From NCBI RefSeq assembly GCF_900177425.1, contig NZ_LT840184.1:1639487-1703486 (forward strand): a stretch of DNA of 64,000 nt. Reading direction: 5' to 3'. Shown piece after piece: positions 26,734 through 34,654 of the stretch (positions are counted from its first letter, which is position 1; each line of letters opens with the position of its first letter). The translations under genes were made by a program, and so were the position numbers. Origin of the DNA: Paenibacillus uliginis N3/975 (lineage in GTDB: Bacteria; Bacillota; Bacilli; Paenibacillales; Paenibacillaceae). Under the pieces are notes generated by a model. The model did no database searches, was not told the origin of the DNA, and saw only the letters and a list, made by a program, of their open reading frames with translations.

Positions 26734-27543
26734 TTGGAAATGAAAGGAGCCATGGGTGGCTTATATAAAGTTACCGAATGGATAACCCGCATCGCTTTTA
26801 CCAATATTTTGTGGGCTTTATGTTCTTCGCCATTTTTATTTATGCTTCTGACAAAGTTCTTGATGGCGATGCAGACGCCGAATGCACACAATGAGCAGAT
26901 TCTAGCGAATTGGATCATGGGGATATTGGCCCCGTTCTTGCTATTCCCCGCAACAGCAGCAATGTTTACGGTTGTGAGAAAATGGGTTATGGGTGATCCG
27001 GATATTCCGATTTTTAAGACATTTTTCAAGGGGTATAAGGAAAACTACAAACAAGCGATGATCGGCGGTTTTGTATATACTTTGCTGTTTGTCATTATGT
27101 ATATTGACTACACCGTGTATATGACACAGCTTAAAGACTTCCAGCTTGTTGGAATTGTCATGCTGGTGCTGCTTCTTGTATTGTTCGTTTCCATGTTCAA
27201 TTTCTTCTCGATGACCGTTCATTATGAAATGAAGACCCGCCAACTGCTAAAAAATGCGATCTTGCTTACACTGATCCGTCCGTTTCGTGTTTTTTCGACG
27301 CTGGCTGGATGCGCTGTCTTGGTATTTATCGGCACGAAAATGCCGGTGCTGTTCGTTTTTTTCCTGTTCTCTCTGATGGCTTTGCTTGCTTTCTTTAATT
27401 TCTATGCGACATACCTGAAAATGCAGGAGCAGGCAGAACGCCTGAAGCAGATTGAAGAGGAAGAATCGGCGGAACAAGTTTTGCTGGAAAGCATGGATAA
27501 TGTTAAATCCGACGAAAAAGAGTCGAAATCACGAAAATCATAG
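26734..27543 (+). CDS. YesL-like DUF624 membrane protein
   Basis: 269 aa: about six hydrophobic helices through residue 225, then a charged, Glu-rich cytosolic tail. MGGLYKVTEWITRIAFTNILWALCSSPFL and DPDIPIFKTFFKGYKENYKQA are typical of DUF624/YesL, a family often found beside carbohydrate ABC transporters. No transporter is nearby here. TTG 26734 lies 7 bp after AGGAGG; an ATG six bases later is possible. No function can be assigned. Confidence 0.8.
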   Translation: MEMKGAMGGLYKVTEWITRIAFTNILWALCSSPFLFMLLTKFLMAMQTPNAHNEQILANWIMGILAPFLLFPATAAMFTVVRKWVMGDPDIPIFKTFFKGYKENYKQAMIGGFVYTLLFVIMYIDYTVYMTQLKDFQLVGIVMLVLLLVLFVSMFNFFSMTVHYEMKTRQLLKNAILLTLIRPFRVFSTLAGCAVLVFIGTKMPVLFVFFLFSLMALLAFFNFYATYLKMQEQAERLKQIEEEESAEQVLLESMDNVKSDEKESKSRKS

Positions 27544-27545
27544 GG

Positions 27546-27574
27546 TTTACTTTTTCGAATAAAGCCCCTATAAT
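27546..27574 (+). promoter_or_regulatory. Promoter of the 6S-like RNA
   Basis: TTTACT, a 17-bp spacer and TATAAT place the start near 27581, exactly where the closing stem of the RNA begins. Confidence 0.65.
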
Positions 27575-27580
27575 AAGACT

Positions 27581-27767
27581 ACATCCTGCGATGTGCGTTT
27601 CGGTATTCCGTTGTTTTGAACCAATGACGATGTCTCGGGAGATCAACATCGTTTCGTGGCTGAAAAGCCCTGTCTATACGACAAGGGGAATTCATATACG
27701 AATCTGAGGTCACCCACCTGTTTACGCAGGTTCGAAGACAATGTTACCGGACGGCATAGGCGGGTTT
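27581..27767 (+). ncRNA. ssrS: 6S RNA (RNA polymerase regulator)
   Basis: About 187 nt, no open frame, own promoter and terminator. The ends pair: CCTGCGATGT with GGCATAGGCGGG. Inside, CGGTA pairs with TACCG, and TTGTTTTGAACC with GGTTCGAAGACAA. Local hairpins follow, including ACGATG/CATCGT and ACCTG/CAGGT. The closing stem, the TTTTGAACC segment, the CACCCACCT motif and the length agree with the Firmicute 6S pattern as I remember it. 6S RNA mimics an open promoter and holds the vegetative RNA polymerase in stationary phase. It ends in GCGGGTTTTT. I could not fold it computationally. Confidence 0.72.
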
Positions 27768-27784
27768 TTATTTAGCTTATGAAT

Positions 27785-27829
27785 GAGCGCCTCTTCCTTC
27801 GATTTCGTCGAAGGTAAGGGGCGCTTTTT
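27785..27829 (+). terminator. Second terminator after the 6S-like RNA
   Basis: AGCGCC/GGCGCT outer and CCTTCGA/TCGAAGG inner stems, then TTTTTT. Confidence 0.85.
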
Positions 27830-27940
27830 TGAAATTATAAGATCCTGTATATAAATACAATAAAGGTTTGCTGAAAGCATAAACAATTGATACACTAGAG
27901 AGTGAAAAGGGAACGGTCATTTATAAAGGAGGAACGGTCT

Positions 27941-28333
27941 TTGTCATTAAAACGAGTTCTAACGGGTATCGTGCGCAGCTATGACGGCACAAGCGACCGT
28001 GCTAAAGACCCCAAGCTGAAAACGCGTTATTACAATCTCTCTAAAGAGAAATGTTTTGAAGAAGTATCCTCAACGCTCAAAAAAATTCCGGGTTACAAAG
28101 TGCTTCATGAGGTGCCTTCAGTCGGAGAAATTACATTGGAGAAAAAAACCTCATTCGGACGTACATTGGATATTACGGTATCGGTGCTTGGAACCAATCC
28201 AGTAAGGTCCGCTGTCGATATGTATTCGGCTTCCCGCGGCTCTCTGGGTGACCTGGGAGCTAACTATCGCGTTATTTTAAATTTATTTTCAGTTTTGGAC
28301 AAAAAGCTCAACAAGTATAAAATCGATAGTTAA
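27941..28333 (+). CDS. DUF1499 family protein
   Basis: 130 aa, cytosolic, basic. SKEKCFEEVSSTLKKIPGYKVLHEV followed by EITLEKKTSFGRTLDITVSVLG and SRGSLGDLGANYRVI is the DUF1499 pattern of two alpha/beta repeats with a conserved SRxGxxDLGxN motif. TTG at 27941 stands 8 bp after AAAGGAGG; there is no ATG with a binding site. Function of the family is not established. Confidence 0.75.
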   Translation: MSLKRVLTGIVRSYDGTSDRAKDPKLKTRYYNLSKEKCFEEVSSTLKKIPGYKVLHEVPSVGEITLEKKTSFGRTLDITVSVLGTNPVRSAVDMYSASRGSLGDLGANYRVILNLFSVLDKKLNKYKIDS

Positions 28334-28340
28334 ACACGAA

Positions 28341-28367
28341 AAAGCGGGAGAGCTGCTCTCCCGCTTT
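28341..28367. terminator. Bidirectional terminator
   Basis: AAAGCGGGAGAGC and GCTCTCCCGCTTT, almost without loop, between the convergent DUF1499 and tpx genes. Confidence 0.85.
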
Positions 28368-28399
28368 AAAAGTGTGGCTAATATGTAAGCAGAATATAA

Positions 28400-28918
28400 T
28401 TATCGCAGAGACTTAACGGCCTCAACGGCTGCTTCATAGTTAGGGTGCTCGGTCATTTCGCCGAGATACTCCACATAAGTAACTTTATCGTTCTGATCTA
28501 CAACGAAGATGGAGCGCATGTCGAGCTGGAATTCCTTAATGAGCACGCCGTAGGCTTGCCCGAAGGAACGTGATTTGTAGTCAGACAATGTAATGACACG
28601 GTCTACACCAGCTGCTCCGCACCAGCGTGCTTGAGCGAATGGAAGGTCCGCGCTAACAGTTAGGATGATTACGTCATCACCCAGTCCGGCTGCTTCCTCA
28701 TTAAAGCGGCGGGTCTGAGCATCGCATACGCCGGTGTCGAGGGAAGGAACGACGCTGATCAGCTTGATTTTGCCTGCAAAATCCTTAAGAGATACGTCTT
28801 CCAGCAGATTTTTGCTGACCGTGAAATCAGGAGCTGTGTCGCCTACCTGAAGTTCGGGTCCGATGAGAGTAAGAGGGTTGCCTTTAAATGTAGTGACGCC
28901 TGTACGTTCTTGAGCCAT
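28400..28918 (-). CDS. tpx: Thiol peroxidase (atypical 2-Cys peroxiredoxin)
   Basis: Reduces hydrogen peroxide and alkyl hydroperoxides at the expense of thioredoxin. 172 aa. Peroxidatic Cys65 lies in VPSLDTGVC and resolving Cys100 in ARWCGAAG, the Tpx spacing. The Thr of DTxVC and the conserved Arg are present. The start at 28918 has AGGAGGAG upstream; an in-frame upstream extension of 15 codons is basic and not family-like. Own promoter upstream. Confidence 0.96.
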   Translation of the reverse strand: MAQERTGVTTFKGNPLTLIGPELQVGDTAPDFTVSKNLLEDVSLKDFAGKIKLISVVPSLDTGVCDAQTRRFNEEAAGLGDDVIILTVSADLPFAQARWCGAAGVDRVITLSDYKSRSFGQAYGVLIKEFQLDMRSIFVVDQNDKVTYVEYLGEMTEHPNYEAAVEAVKSLR

Positions 28919-28968
28919 GAAAAATCTCCTCCTTGAATATCTAAGTTTGGTGATCAGGTTCATGGTAC

Positions 28969-28998
28969 ATTATAATCTTTTTAAAAAGGGAATGTCCA
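28969..28998 (-). promoter_or_regulatory. Promoter of tpx
   Basis: Read on the minus strand: TGGACA, 18-bp spacer, TATAAT, about 50 bp before the tpx start. Confidence 0.6.
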
Positions 28999-29040
28999 CC
29001 TAAGGATATCCTGTGCCCGATAACGGGATAGGAGGATGCC

Positions 29041-29658
29041 ATGATATTTATTCGGTATGAAAATTGGAAAAGCTACCTACGTTATTATCCGTTCACCTCA
29101 CTGTTGTTAATTGCGAACCTCGTTATGTTCTTTATTCTGACGTTTAACGGCGGATCGACAAACAATGGGACACTGCTGGAATATGGAGCTGTTACGAATG
29201 GAGAACCGTTCCGTGGTGAATGGTGGCGGTATATCGCAGCTGTTTTCTTGCATAATGGATTCGATCACTTGTTCTTTAACAGCTTTGGTCTGTTGGTGAT
29301 CGCGCCGCCGCTGGAGCGGATATTGGGTACGTTCAAATATGCGCTGCTCTACCTGTTAAGCGGTATTTTGGGGAACATAGTCAGTGTTTCCTATTATGAC
29401 AAGATAGGTGAATTGACTTTGCTTGTAGGAGCCTCAGGCGCGATCTACGGGGTGTATGGAGCGTTTCTGTATATTGCCTTATTCCAGCGCAACATGATGG
29501 ATGAAGCTTCTAGAAAGATGCTCTATACTCTGCTTATAATGGGGATTCTTTTTTCGTTTGCCCCTGGAATCGGCATGGTGGCTCATTTAAGTGGAATGGT
29601 TTGCGGTTTCTTTATTTATGGCCTGCTGATTCGTCTCGGAAAACAACGCCAGATGTGA
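29041..29658 (+). CDS. Rhomboid-family intramembrane serine protease
   Basis: 205 aa, six to seven helices. The catalytic dyad is Ser132 in GASGAIYG and His182 in AHLSGMVCGF. HNGFDHLFFNSFGL supplies the conserved His and Asn of helix 2, and EWWRYIAAVFLHNG is the L1-loop WR motif. It cleaves within membrane segments of substrate proteins. It lacks the TPR tail of B. subtilis GluP. AGGAGG precedes the ATG. The divergent tpx promoter lies upstream. Confidence 0.93.
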   Translation: MIFIRYENWKSYLRYYPFTSLLLIANLVMFFILTFNGGSTNNGTLLEYGAVTNGEPFRGEWWRYIAAVFLHNGFDHLFFNSFGLLVIAPPLERILGTFKYALLYLLSGILGNIVSVSYYDKIGELTLLVGASGAIYGVYGAFLYIALFQRNMMDEASRKMLYTLLIMGILFSFAPGIGMVAHLSGMVCGFFIYGLLIRLGKQRQM

Positions 29659-29735
29659 CCCGGTAAGGGCGCGGTCAAATTGTATTTGATAATAAGTAAA
29701 AGTAGCAAGGGAATTAAGAATGGAGCGATTATCGC

Positions 29736-30668
29736 GTGGAATTAAGACAGTTACAATACTTCGTAAAGGTTGCGCAGAAGGAACACGTTACCCAAGCGGC
29801 AGAAGAGCTTCACGTGGCCCAGTCTGCGGTTAGCCGGCAGATTCATCAGTTGGAGGAAGAGCTCGGTGTTAATCTGTTTATGCAGAAGGGGCGTAACCTG
29901 CAGCTGACACCTGTCGGCCAGTTGTTCTGTAAACGGGTAGAAGGTATTATGAAAGATCTGGACCGTGCGGTAATAGAAATTCATGAATTTCTGGATCCGG
30001 AGCAGGGGGAGATCCGGATCGGATTTCCCCACAGCCTCGGTATTCATCTGATACCGTCTGTCGTGGCGGAATTTCGGAAGAATTATCCGAATGTGAAGTT
30101 CCGCTTCAAACAGGGCATGTTCCCAACGCTGATCCGGGATGTCATCTCTGCGGAAGTTGATCTGGCTTTTGTATCTCCATTCCCTGAGCGTCATGATCAG
30201 GTGGGGGGAGATGTGGTACTGACTGAGGAGTTGTTCGCGATCCTGCCTCCTAATCACCCGCTTGCGGGTGAGAAGAGCATCAAGCTGGAACAGCTTAAAG
30301 ATGAGCGCTTTGTACTCTTCAGCAAAGGCTATTCTCTTCGCCCGATTGTGTGGCATGCCTGCCTGGAGGCTGGCTTTACTCCGAAAATCGCTTTTGAGGG
30401 AGAGGAAACGGATACCATCCGAGGTCTGGTCGCTGCGGGCATGGGAGTAAGTCTGCTGCCGGAAATGGCACTGTTCCAGACAAATCCGCTACAGCCGGCG
30501 AGAGTAAGCATCACAGAACCGAAAGTAACCCGCTCAATCGGGCTTATTCATCGGGCTGATGAGAAGCTACCGCCAGTCGCTCAGGCATTTCGGACGTTTC
30601 TATTGCAATATTTCGGTCTTGGTCCGGCTGCACAGCCAACCAAAGACAGCACCCCGTCCCGCTCTTAG
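29736..30668 (+). CDS. LysR-family regulator, GltC-like
   Basis: 310 aa. The N-terminal winged helix-turn-helix MELRQLQYFVKVAQKEHVTQAAEELHVAQSAVSRQI is followed by a linker helix and a two-lobed effector domain with EGEETDTIRGLVAAGMGVSLLPE. The overall match is closest to B. subtilis GltC, the activator of glutamate synthase, especially HEFLDPEQGEIRIGFP. No gltAB is in the window, so target and ligand are inferred at best. GTG start with GGAG 10 bp upstream. A strong terminator follows. Confidence 0.88.
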   Translation: MELRQLQYFVKVAQKEHVTQAAEELHVAQSAVSRQIHQLEEELGVNLFMQKGRNLQLTPVGQLFCKRVEGIMKDLDRAVIEIHEFLDPEQGEIRIGFPHSLGIHLIPSVVAEFRKNYPNVKFRFKQGMFPTLIRDVISAEVDLAFVSPFPERHDQVGGDVVLTEELFAILPPNHPLAGEKSIKLEQLKDERFVLFSKGYSLRPIVWHACLEAGFTPKIAFEGEETDTIRGLVAAGMGVSLLPEMALFQTNPLQPARVSITEPKVTRSIGLIHRADEKLPPVAQAFRTFLLQYFGLGPAAQPTKDSTPSRS

Positions 30669-30692
30669 TACTAGATTAATTATCTTATACAC

Positions 30693-30730
30693 AAAAAGGT
30701 TACCGTTCATGATGAACGGTAACCTTTTTT
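30693..30730. terminator. Bidirectional terminator
   Basis: AAAAAGGTTACCGTTCAT pairs perfectly with ATGAACGGTAACCTTTTT. It lies between the convergent LysR and Zn-peptidase genes. Confidence 0.95.
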
Positions 30731-30750
30731 ATTATTGTAAAGCTGAGAGA

Positions 30751-31431
30751 TTAATCGCGGTTGTTTAAAAAGATCATAATATAACGAAGCAACTCAAGCA
30801 GGGACAGAAGGGCAGCAGCTACATAGGTTAAGGCTGCGGCGTTCAGTACCTTGGCTACACCGCGTTCTTCCTCGTTTGAAATATAGCCTTCGGATACCAT
30901 GATTTCACGAGCACGGTTGCTGGCATTGAATTCGACTGGCAGAGTAACCAACTGAAAAGCAACGGCAGCCGAGAAGAAAATGATGCCGAGGCCGATCAGG
31001 TTGAAGGCTTGGAACAAGAATCCAGCGATGAACAAGAAAGGCGCGATACCGGATGCAAAGTTAACGATTGGAAACATCTTGTGACGGGCAACCAGCATCG
31101 GATAGCTTACTTTATGCTGGATTGCGTGACCAACTTCGTGGCAGGCAACAGAGACAGCAGAAATTGAACGCTCATAGTAGACGGGTTCGGACAATCTCAC
31201 AACACGATGTATTGGGTCGTAGTGGTCAGACAAAGCGCCAGGTACCGGCTCAATCGGCACATCGTGGAGACCGTTGCTGTCGAGCATATGACGAGCTGCA
31301 TCGTAGCCTGTCATTCCACTCGAATTTTCTACTTTAGCCCATTTGGTAAACGTTCCTTTCACTCGGAACTGTGCGACTAGTGTGAAAATAAATGCGATTA
31401 TAATAAGAATAAACATTGGGTCAAAAGACAT
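30751..31431 (-). CDS. YugP-type membrane zinc metallopeptidase
   Basis: 226 aa. The N-terminal helix (residues 5-20) anchors the protein. HExxH occurs in SVACHEVGHAIQH, and three or four helices follow, including a long hydrophobic stretch around residues 125-165. It fits PF04298 (B. subtilis YugP). Substrates unknown; a membrane-protein quality-control role is often supposed. GGAGG lies 8 bp before the ATG. It is transcribed away from the MerR gene end, with 29 bp between them, so the MerR gene may share its transcript. Confidence 0.88.
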   Translation of the reverse strand: MSFDPMFILIIIAFIFTLVAQFRVKGTFTKWAKVENSSGMTGYDAARHMLDSNGLHDVPIEPVPGALSDHYDPIHRVVRLSEPVYYERSISAVSVACHEVGHAIQHKVSYPMLVARHKMFPIVNFASGIAPFLFIAGFLFQAFNLIGLGIIFFSAAVAFQLVTLPVEFNASNRAREIMVSEGYISNEEERGVAKVLNAAALTYVAAALLSLLELLRYIMIFLNNRD

Positions 31432-31460
31432 TGATCATACCTCCATAGTTAGTATAGGTA

Positions 31461-31913
31461 TTACATGGGAGTAAATTGATTGAGTAATATTTGCAGCGAC
31501 TCGATACAAGCCGCTCCCTTCGGAAGGATATTGGTTAACACTGCGCGTGCCTGATTCGGCTTTAAGTCTTTCAGCAGAGGGTTAAGTTCCTTGACATCCC
31601 GTTCAAGCTGCTGGATTTGAATTTCCAGTTTGGTCAATTTATCCGTGACTTCAGCATCCTCAGCAACCGATTTCCAACGCTCCAGCGTATCTTTAATCTC
31701 TTCGAGGGTATATTTCTCTTGTTTTAGTTGATTAATACGTTGTAACGTGTTTAAGGTTTCATGACTGTACAGACGGTAATTTTTTAAAGTCCGCTTCTCG
31801 GGGTGGATAAGACCAAGCTTCGTATAATAATCGATGGTTCTTTCACTGATTCCGGCAGCCTTTGCCAACTCACCAATGCGATACAGATTCATGCGTGCAC
31901 TCAAACTTCTCAC
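31461..31913 (-). CDS. MerR-family transcriptional regulator
   Basis: 150 aa. The HTH part RIGELAKAAGISERTIDYYTKLGLI and the wing KNYRLYSHETLNTLQRI are followed by a dimerising coiled coil (about 85-120) and a short C-terminal segment with one Cys (KGAACIESLQ). It has no metal-binding Cys cluster like MerR or CueR, so the effector is unclear. The GTG at 31913 is backed by GAGGTG 7 bp upstream. It lies divergently from amt and ahead of the YugP-type gene. Confidence 0.87.
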   Translation of the reverse strand: MRSLSARMNLYRIGELAKAAGISERTIDYYTKLGLIHPEKRTLKNYRLYSHETLNTLQRINQLKQEKYTLEEIKDTLERWKSVAEDAEVTDKLTKLEIQIQQLERDVKELNPLLKDLKPNQARAVLTNILPKGAACIESLQILLNQFTPM

Positions 31914-32040
31914 GTTTTATCACCTCGCAGGCCTGTATGATTATGATATTAAATCCTAATAGAAATATGATACATGATCGTGAACCATACAGTCAAACGT
32001 CATGCTTTTTAAACGCTTTCTTTATTCCGAATAATTTTAA

Positions 32041-32057
32041 TGTTATATTATCTTACA
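32041..32057. promoter_or_regulatory. GlnR/TnrA box I upstream of the amt promoter
   Basis: TGTTATATTATCTTACA fits the TGTNA-N7-TNACA consensus at all fixed positions. Its centre is about 83 bp before the predicted amt transcription start, a position suited to activation. Confidence 0.75.
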
Positions 32058-32095
32058 TATATGATGGATTATTACGACAGTTTTGTTAAAATCCA

Positions 32096-32125
32096 TTGCC
32101 AACTTGATTTCCCACTGATTATAAT
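32096..32125 (+). promoter_or_regulatory. Promoter of the amt operon
   Basis: TTGCCA, an 18-bp spacer and TATAAT. The predicted start is near 32132. Confidence 0.7.
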
Positions 32126-32144
32126 GACATTAATAATTTTATGA

Positions 32145-32161
32145 TGTTAGATTATATGACA
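32145..32161. promoter_or_regulatory. GlnR/TnrA box II downstream of the amt promoter
   Basis: TGTTAGATTATATGACA is again a full match to TGTNA-N7-TNACA. It lies about 20 bp downstream of the predicted transcription start and 15 bp before the amt start codon, a repressing position. Confidence 0.75.
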
Positions 32162-32176
32162 AAAGGGAGTGGGAGC

Positions 32177-33613
32177 ATGAAAAAAAGATGGCTAGGTTCT
32201 TTAATTGCGATGGGTACATTGATCGCTTTTCCAGTGAGCGCTTTTGCTGATGAGGGAGCGACAAACGTTGAACTGCAAGCAGGTTTAAACTCGGTATTTG
32301 TTTTTCTGGCTGCGTTGCTCGTATTCTTTATGCAGGCCGGATTCGCACTGCTTGAGGCAGGTTCGGTAAGAATGAAGAACGCTGGTCACGTTGCGGGTAA
32401 AACGGTGCTGACTTTCGGTATTAGTGTCGTCGCTTTCTGGGCTTTGGGATTCGGGCTGGCTTTCGGAAACGGCAATAGTTTTTTCGGATTAGAAGGTTTC
32501 TTTCTAAGCGGAGACAACATGGCGGCATCCTTCAGCTCATTATCCGCCTATGATGTGCCGACAACGATTATGTTTCTGTTCCATCTTTCATTCGCTGCCG
32601 TATCGCTTGCGATTGCATGTGGAGGTATGGCGGAACGGGCAAAGTTAAGCGTGTATATCATATTCGGTATTTTATTTACGATTGTCATTTATCCGGTTGT
32701 TGCTCACTGGGTTTGGGGCGGCGGATGGCTTGGAAGCCTCGGTATGCAGGACTTTGCCGGTTCAACGGTAGTTCATTTGACGGGTGCTACGGCAGCTTTG
32801 GTTGCTACGGTTCTGCTTAAGCCTCGTCTTGGCAAATACAATAAGGATGGTAAACCAAATAGCATTCCTGGTCACAACCAAGTCTTGTCTGTTCTGGGTG
32901 TACTGATTATTTGGATCGGATGGTTCGGATTCAACCCAGGCAGCACGATCTCGGCATTGATGGACGGCTTTTTCGGATTTGTAGCTTTGAATACAAATAT
33001 CGCTGCGGCTGCGGGTGCACTGGCTGCTCTGCTCATATCTTGGGCGGTTCTTGGAAAAGCCGACATTCCGAGCATGCTGAACGGCGTATTGGCCGCTTTT
33101 GTCGCAATTACAGGAGCTTGCGCATTTGTTGAACCTTGGGCAGCTGTTGTAATCGGGGCGGTTGCCGGTAGTATCACGTTTTTCTCTGCACAGTGGTTTG
33201 AGCGCAAAGGAGTAGATGATCCTGTATATGCTTTCTCTGTACACGGTATCGCAGGTATGTGGGGAGCGGTGTCTACCGGTCTATTCGCCGCACCTAGACT
33301 TGTTGAAATAACAGGCGTCGGTAATGCAGGGCTGTTCTATGGCGGAGGTTTTAGACAGCTCGGCGTGCAGCTTCTCGGTTTAATCGGAACTTTTGCTTTC
33401 GTGCTGGTCATCTCCTTCCTGATTCTTGGGCTGATCAAAATGACGATAGGACTTCGGGTTACTGAGGAAGAGGAGCTTATGGGGTTGGATATTAGTGAGC
33501 ATGGAACGTATGGCTATCCTGAACAAATGAAGCTGTTTGCAGAATCGGAGTCTAAACCTGCTGAATTGCGGAATTTACCCAAAACAGCATCTGGAAGCGA
33601 ATCGGCAATGTAG
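32177..33613 (+). CDS. amt: Ammonium transporter Amt
   Basis: Membrane channel for ammonium/ammonia. 478 aa with a cleavable-type N-terminal signal (KKRWLGSLIAMGTLIAFPVSAFA) and eleven core helices. The pore twin-histidines are in VVHLTGATAA and AFSVHGIAGMWG. AGFALLEAGSVRMKNAGHV and the GWFGFNPGS segment are Amt hallmarks. The cytosolic C-tail (about 420-478) is long. The usual glnK (PII) partner does not follow; instead a GlnD-like nucleotidyltransferase and an exonuclease do, 36 bp downstream with no terminator between. Two GlnR/TnrA-type boxes flank its promoter, so nitrogen control is likely. Confidence 0.96.
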   Translation: MKKRWLGSLIAMGTLIAFPVSAFADEGATNVELQAGLNSVFVFLAALLVFFMQAGFALLEAGSVRMKNAGHVAGKTVLTFGISVVAFWALGFGLAFGNGNSFFGLEGFFLSGDNMAASFSSLSAYDVPTTIMFLFHLSFAAVSLAIACGGMAERAKLSVYIIFGILFTIVIYPVVAHWVWGGGWLGSLGMQDFAGSTVVHLTGATAALVATVLLKPRLGKYNKDGKPNSIPGHNQVLSVLGVLIIWIGWFGFNPGSTISALMDGFFGFVALNTNIAAAAGALAALLISWAVLGKADIPSMLNGVLAAFVAITGACAFVEPWAAVVIGAVAGSITFFSAQWFERKGVDDPVYAFSVHGIAGMWGAVSTGLFAAPRLVEITGVGNAGLFYGGGFRQLGVQLLGLIGTFAFVLVISFLILGLIKMTIGLRVTEEEELMGLDISEHGTYGYPEQMKLFAESESKPAELRNLPKTASGSESAM

Positions 33614-33649
33614 CAGAACGGAGAAATTCGTTGTAGGGTGGGGCGCAAT

Positions 33650-34654
33650 ATGAAACCTCTGGAATCGAAAGATCTATTCCCGGAATTTCCGGAAATACTG
33701 GAGGCAAGAACGGAGCGAGAATTGAGAAATGCTCGGATAGCCGGACAAAACAAACTTTTAGAAATGAAAAGTGATACGAATCTGGATACTTGGATCTCCT
33801 GGGTCAACCGGATGCATGATGAAATCGGGCAGCACGCAGCTGTGTTATGTGAACAGATGATGGTAGAGGCTGGCTTCGGCCGGCCCCCAGTCCGTTATGC
33901 TTTTGTTGCATTCGGAAGTGCTGGCAGACAAGAGGCCACATTGTGGAGTGACCAGGATAACGGTTTGATTGTCGGTGATGAATTGGAGGAAGGGGCAGAA
34001 ATCTACTTCGAGAAGTTCGGAAGCTGCTTGTCTGACATTCTTGAGGTTGCGGGATATCCGAAATGTACAGGAAAGGTTATGTGCTCCGAGCCGATCTGGA
34101 GATTGTCACTTACAGCCTGGAAACAGCAGCTTTCGGAGTGGAGTTCTGATCACGCATGGGAACCGACCCGACTTTTTATCATCGCTTCCGACATGAGACA
34201 TATTGCCGGCAGTAGGGAACTGTCAGAGTCTTGGAAGGCATATTATCGAAGTTGTGTTTTGCAGCAGCCAGACATCATTCCAGCACTCCTTCGCAACACC
34301 GTCCGCAAATACGGCCTGTATATTCCCTTGGTGAACAGTATCCGTACATTGGCCTTGCAGCGGGGAATAACGGAATCTTCATCGATAAAACGGATGGAGC
34401 AGATTATATTCCTCGAAGGGGGCGGACTGCTGCTGGAAAATGTACAGCATGCCTTAAAAGTAGCTCTCAGGATGAGGATGGAGACCTCATTGCACATGAA
34501 AGACGGGCTCATAGGCAGCAGCGGTTATATGCTTAAAGAACAGCTTAAGAACAAAAAGGTTCAATATGAGCTGAGAGATACCTTAGGTGTGGTTCGCCGA
34601 GTACACCGTTCACTTCAAAGAGAACTGCGTTTTGCGGAGAGGAAAGGACTGTGA
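33650..34654 (+). CDS. DUF294 (GlnD-like) nucleotidyltransferase
   Basis: 334 aa. Residues 89-95 (GSAGRQE) and 101-103 (DQD) form the GS..DxD active site of the GlnD/pol-beta-type nucleotidyltransferase fold. The remainder fits the helical DUF294 C-terminal domain. Homologues I know usually carry cNMP-binding and CBS domains in front; here both are missing and the protein starts with a 75-residue helical region. Product and target are unknown; uridylylation or adenylylation of a protein is the family-based guess. The ATG has AGGGTGG 8 bp upstream. Its stop overlaps the next start by 4 bp. Second gene of the amt operon. Confidence 0.82.
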   Translation: MKPLESKDLFPEFPEILEARTERELRNARIAGQNKLLEMKSDTNLDTWISWVNRMHDEIGQHAAVLCEQMMVEAGFGRPPVRYAFVAFGSAGRQEATLWSDQDNGLIVGDELEEGAEIYFEKFGSCLSDILEVAGYPKCTGKVMCSEPIWRLSLTAWKQQLSEWSSDHAWEPTRLFIIASDMRHIAGSRELSESWKAYYRSCVLQQPDIIPALLRNTVRKYGLYIPLVNSIRTLALQRGITESSSIKRMEQIIFLEGGGLLLENVQHALKVALRMRMETSLHMKDGLIGSSGYMLKEQLKNKKVQYELRDTLGVVRRVHRSLQRELRFAERKGL

